64,000 nt of DNA. It comes from Bacteroidota bacterium. Lineage in GTDB: Bacteria; Bacteroidota; Bacteroidia; B-17B0; Aurantibacillaceae. The notes below the pieces were generated by a model. It did not search any database and was not told the DNA's origin. It worked only from the letters and a program-made list of their open reading frames with translations. Below are positions 16,263 to 23,185 of the stretch, piece after piece. Numbering within the stretch: position 1 is the stretch's first letter; each line of letters begins with the position of its first letter. The stretch spans positions 1 to 64,000 of the forward strand of contig JAFDYI010000013.1 in the NCBI GenBank assembly GCA_018267475.1, given 5' to 3'. The position numbers and the translations under genes were made by a program.

Positions 16263-17363
16263 ATGAAACAGGAACTAAAACATAAAATCGAAAATATTAT
16301 CAGCAACAACTCTAATGCCGACGAAAAAGAAATGGTGTTCCAGTTGAAGCAATTACTTTATGAAACCGAATGGCAGAGCAGCGTTAACAAAGATTCAAAA
16401 AGCATTGCCGACCTTGTTTCGAATAGCCTAAATCAGCTAAAAAGCAACGATGAAAATAACAACGCTATAAAAAGTGGCTTTGCTGATTTTGACAAAATGT
16501 ATGGTGGTTTTGAATTAGGTGAGCTTGTTGTAATTGGTGGGCGCCCCGCTATGGGAAAAACACAATTGCTTGTAAATTTATCCCTCCATATTTCACAAAC
16601 AATCCCCGTTCTTTATTTCACTTTTGATTTATCGGAACATCTTTTGACCAGCCGCTTTATTTCTTCGGTTTCGGGTATTCCCGCAAGTAAAATTTTACAG
16701 CGCAACCTTACAGAGGAAGAAAGAAACACATTGTTGTCTGTTGAAAGCAAATGGAGTAAATACAAATTATTTATCAACGACTGCTACAACAATTCGTTTA
16801 CAGCTTTTAAAGCACATTGTCAAAAGCAGATAGAAGAAAATGGAGTAAAAGTAATTTTTGTTGATTATTTGCAAATGATGAGTTCAAGCAAATACAGAAA
16901 CAACCGCGAACTTGAAATCAGCTACATTAGCAGAGAGTTAAAAAATATGGCCAAAAATTTTAATGTTTGCGTGATAGCAACAAGTCAACTGAGCAGAGCT
17001 GTTGAATCAAGAGGTGTTTCAAAACATCCTCAACTTTCTGATTTAAGAGAAAGCGGAGCTATTGAACAAGATGCCGACAAGGTACTGTTCCTGTATCGCC
17101 CTGAATATTATGGAATGGAATGCGACGAAGAGGGCAACAACACGGCCGGATTAGCAGAAATTATTTTGGCAAAGAACAGAAACGGAAGTTTAGGAAGTGT
17201 CAAACTTTTAAGAGACCAGTACTTTACTAATTTCAAAAATTTTGACAGATACAAAAATGAGTTCTCTTTTTCTCAAAGCAGGCTAAATGAAACGGCGGCT
17301 AACCCCCCGAATTTAAAAAACCGAATAGACAATTTAGATTTAGAATCAGAAGTGCCTTTTTAA
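16263..17363 (+). CDS. DnaB-like RecA-fold ATPase lacking the DnaB N-terminal domain
   Basis: A 366-residue protein whose residues 65-330 match the C-terminal motor domain of replicative helicase DnaB. Visible: Walker A GGRPAMGKT (92-100, Lys99), Walker B VIFVDYLQMM (Asp201), the motif SQLSRAVESR at 241 followed by PQLSDLRESGAIEQDAD, and the arginine-finger region AKNRNGSLGS at 303. The DnaB N-terminal collar is absent; residues 1-60 are a short helical segment with a linker-like SIADLVSNSLNQL. The Walker A-proximal FSLEM motif, carrying the catalytic Glu in DnaB, reads FDLSE (121-125). Its stop is 12 nt before the retron ncRNA. I infer it belongs to the retron as effector or accessory; an orphan phage-type helicase fragment is the alternative. 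Confidence 0.85.
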   Translation: MKQELKHKIENIISNNSNADEKEMVFQLKQLLYETEWQSSVNKDSKSIADLVSNSLNQLKSNDENNNAIKSGFADFDKMYGGFELGELVVIGGRPAMGKTQLLVNLSLHISQTIPVLYFTFDLSEHLLTSRFISSVSGIPASKILQRNLTEEERNTLLSVESKWSKYKLFINDCYNNSFTAFKAHCQKQIEENGVKVIFVDYLQMMSSSKYRNNRELEISYISRELKNMAKNFNVCVIATSQLSRAVESRGVSKHPQLSDLRESGAIEQDADKVLFLYRPEYYGMECDEEGNNTAGLAEIILAKNRNGSLGSVKLLRDQYFTNFKNFDRYKNEFSFSQSRLNETAANPPNLKNRIDNLDLESEVPF

Positions 17364-17375
17364 AATGAAGATATG

Positions 17376-17538
17376 GAGCCGTTGTTTTAAGAATTATGAT
17401 GTCAAACGTTTATGACATTGCGGTTGTGTTCCGCAACCCATGAAGCAGTGGAAAGAGTGAATGGCGCCTTTATTGCGATGCTCACTGCGTTCCGCTTCTC
17501 ATAAAGGCGATTAAGTCAAAGATAATTTACAACGGCTC
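17376..17538 (+). ncRNA. Retron msr-msd non-coding RNA
   Basis: The ends form the retron a1/a2 inverted repeat: GAGCCGTTGT (17376-17385) and ACAACGGCTC (17529-17538), 10 bp perfect. Inside are two hairpins suited to msr: ATGTCA/TGACAT (17399-17404 with 17413-17418, 8-nt loop) and TTGCGG/CCGCAA (17418-17423 with 17431-17436, 7-nt loop TTGTGTT). The 3-prime part, which would be msd, has an interrupted long stem: GAAGC (17442-17446) with GCTTC (17494-17498) and AGTGA (17456-17460) with TCACT (17482-17486). A competing 9-bp pairing CGCCTTTAT/ATAAAGGCG crosses it. It ends 9 nt before the RT start codon. Exact branching G and msd boundary not determined. Confidence 0.85.
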
Positions 17539-17547
17539 TTTTTTATT

Positions 17548-18678
17548 ATGCCAACAATAGAAGAAATAGTAACCTTTTCCAAGGCCCATAAAAGTAACAT
17601 TCAAAAATACTTTAATGGCGGACACCCCTATTCAACCCTCCCTAAACTAGTACAAAAAATAAAGAAGCACGAACGGAATGCCCTGTTCTTGCTTTCAACA
17701 GAAACGCCAACCGAACTTTGTACGTTTTTAAAAACTCCGTTTTTTCAATTGGAAGAAATCATAAATAACCCTATTTACAAACAGTACGAAATCAAAAAAA
17801 AGAGAGGGGGAAACAGACAAATTTATTCGCCAGAAAAGAAATTAAAGGCCATTCAAAGGCGGTTAAACTACTTCCTGCAAGCGTATTATTTATGGATAAG
17901 GCCAAACGAGGTTTTTGGTTTTGTTGTTAATCCGCATTATCAGGGAACATTCTGCAACATTGTTGAAAACGCGAAACCGCACACCGGAAAAAAACACATA
18001 TTGAATATGGACTTAAAAGATTTTTTTCCGAGTATATCAGCAAGCCGAATAAAGTCGGTTTTTGCATCTTCCTATTTTAATTTCAGCGAGCAAATAGCTA
18101 CAGCCTTAGCGCTTTTGACCACCTATGAAGGCAAGCTTCCTATTGGAGCGCCAACCTCGCCTGTTATATCCAACTTTGTTTGCTTTCAATTAGATGCCGA
18201 TTTAAAAAATTTTTGCGAAACAACCGGATTGCAATTTACACGCTATGCAGACGACTTGACTTTTTCGTCTAACCTTCTCATTTCAAACGAAACCGTTCTT
18301 GACATCATCAACCTGATAAAGAAAAACGGTTTTGAAATAAATGAAAAAAAACTTCGGTTGAAATCGTCAAACCGGAAACAAACCGTTACAGGTTTAACCG
18401 TAAACGAGAGGGTAAACATTGATAGAAAACTATTGAAGAAAGTAAGAGCCATGTTGCACGACCTCACCACAAACGGCATTGATGTTGCAGCTAAACGACA
18501 CTTTAATTGGAGTGGCGAAACGGACGCTAAACAGCGTAGTAAATTCATCCATCGTTTGGAAGGATATATCCATTTTGTTGGACAAGTGAGAGGAAAAAAC
18601 GATGCTGTTTACACTAAATTAAAACAACCGCTCGATAAGTTTTCAGCAACACAGCAGCGAGCGGAACAAATGTGGTAG
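17548..18678 (+). CDS. Retron reverse transcriptase
   Basis: A 376-residue RT that would copy the msd part of the upstream RNA into branched multicopy ssDNA (msDNA). Domain order: N-terminal helices 1-80; KKKRGGNRQIYSP fingers (84-95); retron signature NAxxH as NAKPH at 141-145; catalytic Asp155 in NMDLKDFFPSI; GAPTSP at 200-205; the YADD box at 233-236; and the second retron signature VTG at 280-282 within NRKQTVTGLTVN, followed by a basic thumb. All motifs of an active retron RT are present, and no fused effector domain follows. The ATG at 17548 lies 9 nt after the a2 repeat, as in other retrons. Partner gene is probably the DnaB-like ATPase upstream; nothing downstream is obviously an effector. 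Confidence 0.95.
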   Translation: MPTIEEIVTFSKAHKSNIQKYFNGGHPYSTLPKLVQKIKKHERNALFLLSTETPTELCTFLKTPFFQLEEIINNPIYKQYEIKKKRGGNRQIYSPEKKLKAIQRRLNYFLQAYYLWIRPNEVFGFVVNPHYQGTFCNIVENAKPHTGKKHILNMDLKDFFPSISASRIKSVFASSYFNFSEQIATALALLTTYEGKLPIGAPTSPVISNFVCFQLDADLKNFCETTGLQFTRYADDLTFSSNLLISNETVLDIINLIKKNGFEINEKKLRLKSSNRKQTVTGLTVNERVNIDRKLLKKVRAMLHDLTTNGIDVAAKRHFNWSGETDAKQRSKFIHRLEGYIHFVGQVRGKNDAVYTKLKQPLDKFSATQQRAEQMW

Positions 18679-18809
18679 CAACACAGCATCTCGCAGAGTA
18701 GTTTTTCGCCAAGCGCATAAATAAAAAGTTTTTTCCGGAGGGCTGAGCCTCTTATTTAAAATACCATTCATGGCCTGCTAATCAATCGTGTGGTTTTTTC
18801 ATATTCTGT

Positions 18810-18838
18810 GGTTACCTTTTTAATCCTTAATTATCAAT
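18810..18838 (+). promoter_or_regulatory. Predicted ECF sigma promoter, copy 1
   Basis: GGTTACC (18810-18816), 14 bp, TTATCAAT (18831-18838), then 6 bp and AACCAATTAA (18845-18854). The same blocks at the same spacings precede the gene at 21074. Likely -35/-10 for the ECF sigma encoded in this operon. Confidence 0.65.
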
Positions 18839-18866
18839 AGTTGTAACCAATTAAAAATGAGAAATC

Positions 18867-19154
18867 ATGAAAAGAGAAATCCTCACCATCGCAATTGCTT
18901 TAGCAGCCACGGTTGCGTTAGCCCAAAGCTCGGAATATGTTAGCGGCTACACAAAATCAAACGGCACTTATGTACAGGGGCATCGTCGTACCGTTGCTAA
19001 TAACACTCCGTATGACAATTACAGCACGGCGCCAAATATAAATCCGTACACCGGTAAAAGGGGGGCTAAGCATTATGATAACGTGCCCCCTTACAATACA
19101 AACTACGCTTCTACCCCTGTTCATACAGGTTGTGCCGGCCACAGAAAGAGATAA
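18867..19154 (+). CDS. Small secreted protein, hypothetical
   Basis: A 95-residue protein with a signal peptide (MKREILTIAIALAATVALAQ). The mature part contains VSGYTKSNGTYVQGHRRT, close to a V-x-G-Y-x-R/K-x-x-G-T-Y-V-x-x-H-x-R motif seen in many small exported bacterial proteins of unknown role; the rest is rich in Asn, Tyr, Thr and Pro. It is the first gene of a three-gene operon with an ECF sigma factor (33 bp downstream) and a membrane-bound candidate anti-sigma factor, under a promoter also found upstream of 21074. An envelope-stress sensor or regulon output is plausible but unproven. Confidence 0.75.
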   Translation: MKREILTIAIALAATVALAQSSEYVSGYTKSNGTYVQGHRRTVANNTPYDNYSTAPNINPYTGKRGAKHYDNVPPYNTNYASTPVHTGCAGHRKR

Positions 19155-19187
19155 ATCTTGTACAAAATAATTGCTTATTTTTAACCC

Positions 19188-19751
19188 ATGCCCAACAACC
19201 CATCAGACAAAGAAGTAATAGAATTACTTAAAGAAAGCAGCGACAATCTTGATGTTGTTTACAGAAAGCATCACGATTACTGTATGAATTTTATGAAAAA
19301 GATTAATTATAACGAAGAATTAAATCAAGATATTTTTCATGATTCTTTGATTGTTTTGTATGAAAAAATAGTAAAAGGAGATTTTGTGTTAAGCTGTTCT
19401 ATACAAACCTTTTTAAACTCTATTTGCAGAAACCAAATTCTTGTGCGGCTAAAGAAATCAGAAAAACACACTCCGTATTCCGAAGAATTTGATGCAAGAA
19501 TTACCGATTGGTATGAAACAGATGAGCTTGAAAACGCGACACGAACACAGGCAATAATTAAGGCGTTAGAAATGCTAAAGGAACTAGGAGGCAAATGCTA
19601 TGAAATTTTACGTCGTTATTTCTACGAAAATAATTCAATGGAAAAAATAGCGTACGATTTGGAATATACCAACGCGGATAATGTTAAGAATCAAAAATCC
19701 CGCTGTCAGAAAAAACTTAAAGAATTGGTCTTTCAATTATTAAACAAATAA
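19188..19751 (+). CDS. ECF-type RNA polymerase sigma factor
   Basis: A 187-residue sigma-70 family member. Region 2 spans about residues 20-90 (HDYCMNFMKK...DIFHDSLIVLYEKI...TFLNSICRNQILVRLKK) and region 4 about 120-180 (LEMLKELGGKCYEILRRYFYENNSMEKIAYDLEYTNADNVKNQ), the latter with the HTH that contacts the -35 box. No region 1 or 3, as expected for an ECF sigma. It lies between a secreted peptide gene and a single-pass membrane protein gene (6 bp downstream). The duplicated GGTTACC-14-TTATCAAT promoter before 18867 and 21074 is the probable target, implying autoregulation. Confidence 0.9.
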   Translation: MPNNPSDKEVIELLKESSDNLDVVYRKHHDYCMNFMKKINYNEELNQDIFHDSLIVLYEKIVKGDFVLSCSIQTFLNSICRNQILVRLKKSEKHTPYSEEFDARITDWYETDELENATRTQAIIKALEMLKELGGKCYEILRRYFYENNSMEKIAYDLEYTNADNVKNQKSRCQKKLKELVFQLLNK

Positions 19752-19757
19752 AATCCG

Positions 19758-20978
19758 GTGAAAGAAATTGATGTTATTAAAACTTTTGTTGCCGAATCCC
19801 TTAATGATAGCGAGAACCAAGCTTTAAAATCATTTCTGGGGTCAGAAGATTCATATACTAAGTTTTTAGACAAGCTTGTAAAAATACTTATTGAGCAGGA
19901 TAAAACAATTACGCTTAGTCGGTTTTTAGATTTGCACAACCTTTCGGGGTTGCATAGAAACCTTTCGCGGCGTAAGGAAGAAATTATAACGGAAATAGCG
20001 GAATTAAGCGCGGGCGGTTATGCCTCCGAAATAACCCAGTGGTTGCAACAATCGAAAAACGAAACGTATTTAAATCATCTTAATTTTATACGCGACACGA
20101 AAACCGGGATAAAAATAACAGAGCGAGAGGCCCTAAAAAAGAAGCTTGTTAACATGAATAAAATGGACGCTTTTCCATTATCTGAAACAGAAATAAAGGC
20201 GGGAATTAAAGCAATTGAAAGAAAAAAACTAAAAGAAAAACTACGCTCTTTTGAAAAACACAACCAAACAAATACTGCCGAAAAAGGTAAATTCAAATAT
20301 TCTGCCCTGTTTCTTTTCATCATAGCCAGTACATTTGTTTTAGCTATTTCAATTCCTACCGTAAGGAACTTTATTAAACAAGAATTCCATAAGGTTTTCT
20401 ATAAAGAACAACCCGCTGCTCTCGCAAACGAGATGATACCAAAAGAGAATAAACAAACGGCTATTGGTGATACGGCAAAACCAATTGTTTACGATACTTT
20501 GGCAAAACCCATTGACACTTCAAGCGCAATTAAAAAACAAAAGAGAGTATTTTTAGGGGGAACGAAAAGCAAGTCCATCACCGCATACAAAAACTATTTT
20601 ATTAAACATAAAGCCGACTTAGACTCTATAGAGGGCATCTGGACTATCAAAGAAAAAAACAGTAAAAATTATACTTGTGCCATCTTTAAAGTTAGTGAAC
20701 AAAAGTACGAACTGCGTTACTTTAGTCAGAACGGCACATGGGAAAAAGCTGACCATACGTATTATTTTAAAGCACAAGCAAACTCTAAAAATTATCGTTA
20801 CTCCGAATATTTAGAAAACAAATTGATTGGTAACGGCGTTTTAAGATTTGTTTCACCCGCTTCTTTTAGGTGCAAATATGACTATAGCGAGGAGTTTCTA
20901 CAAGCTTTAGGCGCAAAAAAAGGTGCTAAGGCTCATTTTATTTTAACCGCTCACAAGAATGAAAGGGAAGGTTTTTAA
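19758..20978 (+). CDS. Single-pass membrane protein, candidate anti-sigma factor
   Basis: A 406-residue protein with GTG start 6 bp after the sigma gene, so translation is probably coupled. The first 170 residues are charged and helical (cytoplasmic), one strong transmembrane helix lies at about 185-205 (SALFLFIIASTFVLAISI), and the remainder is outside. The periplasmic part has a Thr/Ala-rich linker and a C-terminal domain (about 290-390) with GIWTIKEKNSKNYTCAIFKV and LIGNGVLRFVSPASF, perhaps a small beta barrel. Topology and position fit an anti-sigma factor, but I see no recognisable ZAS or FecR domain, so this role is inferred from context. Confidence 0.6.
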   Translation: MKEIDVIKTFVAESLNDSENQALKSFLGSEDSYTKFLDKLVKILIEQDKTITLSRFLDLHNLSGLHRNLSRRKEEIITEIAELSAGGYASEITQWLQQSKNETYLNHLNFIRDTKTGIKITEREALKKKLVNMNKMDAFPLSETEIKAGIKAIERKKLKEKLRSFEKHNQTNTAEKGKFKYSALFLFIIASTFVLAISIPTVRNFIKQEFHKVFYKEQPAALANEMIPKENKQTAIGDTAKPIVYDTLAKPIDTSSAIKKQKRVFLGGTKSKSITAYKNYFIKHKADLDSIEGIWTIKEKNSKNYTCAIFKVSEQKYELRYFSQNGTWEKADHTYYFKAQANSKNYRYSEYLENKLIGNGVLRFVSPASFRCKYDYSEEFLQALGAKKGAKAHFILTAHKNEREGF

Positions 20979-21017
20979 CGGGTTTTTCAGCCTAATTTAA
21001 AATTCCTTTAAAATCAT

Positions 21018-21046
21018 GGTTACCTTTTAAAAGCTAGATTATCAAT
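21018..21046 (+). promoter_or_regulatory. Predicted ECF sigma promoter, copy 2
   Basis: GGTTACC (21018-21024), 14 bp, TTATCAAT (21039-21046), then 6 bp and AACCAATTAA (21053-21062). Identical architecture to copy 1, while the bases between differ. Confidence 0.65.
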
Positions 21047-21073
21047 TGATGAAACCAATTAATAATAACAGCC

Positions 21074-22243
21074 ATGAAAACACCACTTTTATTTTTACTA
21101 CTGGTAAGTTTATCATTAGTAAACGCACAAACAAGTATTAAGTCAAGTCTTGCAATCAAATCCGACACATTTAGTGTTCCTAAATACAAAGCGGCAGCCG
21201 GCACAGACCTGAGCACCAAGACTTTACTGTTAACGGTTAATTTCGGCGAGTTCGCTTTTAATGAAGTAAAGGAAATCGAAGGACTAAATACGTCTGTAAT
21301 CACAAACGTTGACTTAGTTTATACCAAATACCCCGAAGGGGAGGATTTCACCGAATTGAATAGAAAAAGAATAGAATACCTACACTTAATGTGCCCCGGT
21401 GTTTTTAGTAGTAATATGACCAAGTGGAGAATAATTGCCCAAACAGGGTGTAAAAACGTGAACACAGCCAAGAAATATTTTCATGGATTTGTAATCACAT
21501 ACAGGCCGGGACCAACTGCCGAAAGTTTTGCTGATGAAGTAAGCTATATTAAATCGGCATGGAAACATGCCCCAGCCTTCAAAGATTCCACGGTCATTAA
21601 AACTTTTCAAAGAAACAAGTGGAAACACGCAACTGTAGTTTGCGATTTTACCGGAAGCATGGCTCCGTACATTGCCCAAACATTAATATGGTATAAATTA
21701 ACCTTTCAGACAAAAGATATTTCAGAGTTTGTTTTCTTTAACGATGGCGATGAAACCCCCAACTACAAAAAAAAGATTGGTAAAACAGGTGGTGTTTATT
21801 ACAGCAACACTTTTTGTAAAGACAGTGTGCTGAAAACAGCATACAAATGCTTAAAGGGCGGTTACGGTGGCGATGTGCCTGAAAACAATATCGAAGCCTG
21901 TTTGTTTGCGATAAAAAATAATCCAAAAATAAAAGAAATTGTAATGATTGCAGATAATTGGGCGCCGATGCGCGACTACTCTATGTTATCCGCAATAAAA
22001 GTGCCGGTACATATTATTCTTTGTGGAATTAATTCGGAATTCGGCATCAATCCGCAGTATCTTGATCTCGCAAGACAAACCAACGGCACGGTACACACGT
22101 TAGAACAAGATATTTCAAAATTATCTAAAGTAGCCGAAGGCCAAACAATAGAAATAAATGGCGCTACATACAAAATATTAGCCGGCCGTTTTATAAAAGT
22201 TACAAAAAACCAAAATGCAGTTGCTACTGTAAGCTCCTCCTAA
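21074..22243 (+). CDS. Secreted vWA-like protein, ECF regulon member
   Basis: A 389-residue exported protein with a signal peptide (MKTPLLFLLLVSLSLVNAQ). A vWA-like domain begins near residue 190: VVCDFTGSMAPYI carries a DxTGS metal-site motif, followed by FVFFNDGDETPNYKK, a Gly-rich stretch (GGYGGDVPENN) and the core strand IKEIVMIADNWAPM, then VPVHIILCG. The N-terminal 170 residues are not recognised but include VDLVYTKYPEGEDFTELNR. The C-terminal portion (TIEINGATYKI) is short. The preceding promoter matches that of the sigma operon. Residues 151-240 are duplicated in a fragment just downstream. Function unknown. Confidence 0.75.
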   Translation: MKTPLLFLLLVSLSLVNAQTSIKSSLAIKSDTFSVPKYKAAAGTDLSTKTLLLTVNFGEFAFNEVKEIEGLNTSVITNVDLVYTKYPEGEDFTELNRKRIEYLHLMCPGVFSSNMTKWRIIAQTGCKNVNTAKKYFHGFVITYRPGPTAESFADEVSYIKSAWKHAPAFKDSTVIKTFQRNKWKHATVVCDFTGSMAPYIAQTLIWYKLTFQTKDISEFVFFNDGDETPNYKKKIGKTGGVYYSNTFCKDSVLKTAYKCLKGGYGGDVPENNIEACLFAIKNNPKIKEIVMIADNWAPMRDYSMLSAIKVPVHIILCGINSEFGINPQYLDLARQTNGTVHTLEQDISKLSKVAEGQTIEINGATYKILAGRFIKVTKNQNAVATVSSS

Positions 22244-22273
22244 AAGGATTGCTCAAAAGTAAGTTTTTTGTTT

Positions 22274-22624
22274 AGTTTTGCTGATGAAGTAAGCTATATT
22301 AAATCGGCATGGAAACATGCTCCAGCTTTCAAAGATTCCACGGTCATTAAAACTTTTCAAAGAAACAAGTGGAAACACGCAACTGTAGTTTGCGATTTTA
22401 CCGGAAGCATGGCTCCGTACATTGCCCAAACATTAATATGGTATAAATTAACCTTTCAGACAAAAGATATTTCAGAGTTTGTTTTCTTTAACGATGGCGA
22501 CGAAACTCCCAACTACAAAAAAAAGATTGGTAAAACAGGCGGTTTCAACGACAAAAAAGAATTGGAATTATTCCTTGTTGAAGAACTAAAAACAGGATAT
22601 AAAACAGAACTCAATTTTGACTGA
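22274..22624 (+). pseudogene. Truncated second copy of the vWA-like gene
   Basis: Positions 22274-22543 repeat 21524-21793 (offset 750 bp, 270 bp) with 5 differences, all third-codon-position C/T changes that leave the protein unchanged. The frame is kept and continues with 26 unrelated codons to a stop at 22624. There is no real start codon (the frame opens at a TTG without upstream region), no signal peptide and no C-terminal half of the domain. It is best read as the remains of a paralogue or recombination product, not a working gene. Confidence 0.75.
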
Positions 22625-22829
22625 AAACGGGGCGATCTGCTAACATTGGTTTTGTGTAATGGTGGGTGATGTGGCTAATGGACCATTCTATCTCGTATCA
22701 ACTTTTGTGGTGTATTGACAGTTTTATGCTCCAAAATCCGCCACTGCGCTAAGCGCAAGCGCATTTGGTAGTTAAGCCTACCTATTAAAAGAAAAACATA
22801 AAAAAATTGCTTTTATGGAAAAAACGGTT

Positions 22830-22837
22830 TAATTTTG
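22830..22837 (+). promoter_or_regulatory. -7 element before the 22868 ORF
   Basis: TAATTTTG fits TAnnTTTG; predicted start about 22844, which would place the short ORF at 22868 first on the message. Confidence 0.4.
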
Positions 22838-22867
22838 CACATGTTAACCCCTTAAAATTAAAAAATT

Positions 22868-22918
22868 ATGGCTTGTTTAGATGTAGAATCTGTAAGGGAA
22901 AAGGCGTCTTGTATCTAA
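22868..22918 (+). CDS. 16-codon leader ORF, or 5-prime part of an interrupted gene
   Basis: ATG at 22868 opens 16 codons (MACLDVESVREKASCI) ending in TAA at 22916-22918. The next gene, at 22922, is in the same frame with only one codon (AAT) between. Either this is an upstream leader peptide, or the gene originally began here and has acquired a nonsense codon. The promoter position favours translation from 22868. Confidence 0.35.
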   Translation: MACLDVESVREKASCI

Positions 22919-22921
22919 AAT

Positions 22922-23185
22922 ATGGAAGAAAATGCTTTAAAAAAAGGAGCGGCATTAATTGCAAAAGACTTTAAAGGATATATTTTTAATAACTTTATGG
23001 TTGATGTATTTCAAAGAAAATATCTTGATAGTTTGCCAACATCTGCATATGAAAAAATGGGAGCGAATTTGTTCGACGCTTTTTTAAATAGATATGTTGT
23101 AAATGTAGATCCCTCTGATATTGTTAAGTGTCCTAAAATTACAATTATAATTTGTTTGCTTTGTGCCATGCCTTTGGGAGACTAA
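22922..23185 (+). CDS. Hypothetical protein, possibly interrupted
   Basis: An 87-residue frame (MEENALKKGAALIAKDFKGY...) without signal peptide; mostly helical and hydrophilic, with a hydrophobic end (ITIIICLLCAMPLG). I recognise no family. It is in frame with the 16-codon ORF upstream, separated by TAA-AAT, so the true product may be longer or the gene broken. Its stop overlaps the next gene start by one base (TAATG at 23183-23187), which couples it to the aspartic-protease lipoprotein. Confidence 0.45.
   Translation: MEENALKKGAALIAKDFKGYIFNNFMVDVFQRKYLDSLPTSAYEKMGANLFDAFLNRYVVNVDPSDIVKCPKITIIICLLCAMPLGD

Noticed and set aside
16263-17363. Prophage remnant, given the DnaB-like gene.
   Set aside because: No capsid, terminase, portal, lysis or integrase genes nearby.
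14614-22624. Genomic island integrated at tRNA-Glu.
   Set aside because: No integrase, and no second copy of the tRNA 3-prime end at the far side; accessory content alone is not proof.
22636-22775. attC-like block with GCTAAC at the left and GTTAAGC at the right.
   Set aside because: The inner parts do not fold on each other and no integrase is present; kept only as a possible degenerate repeat.
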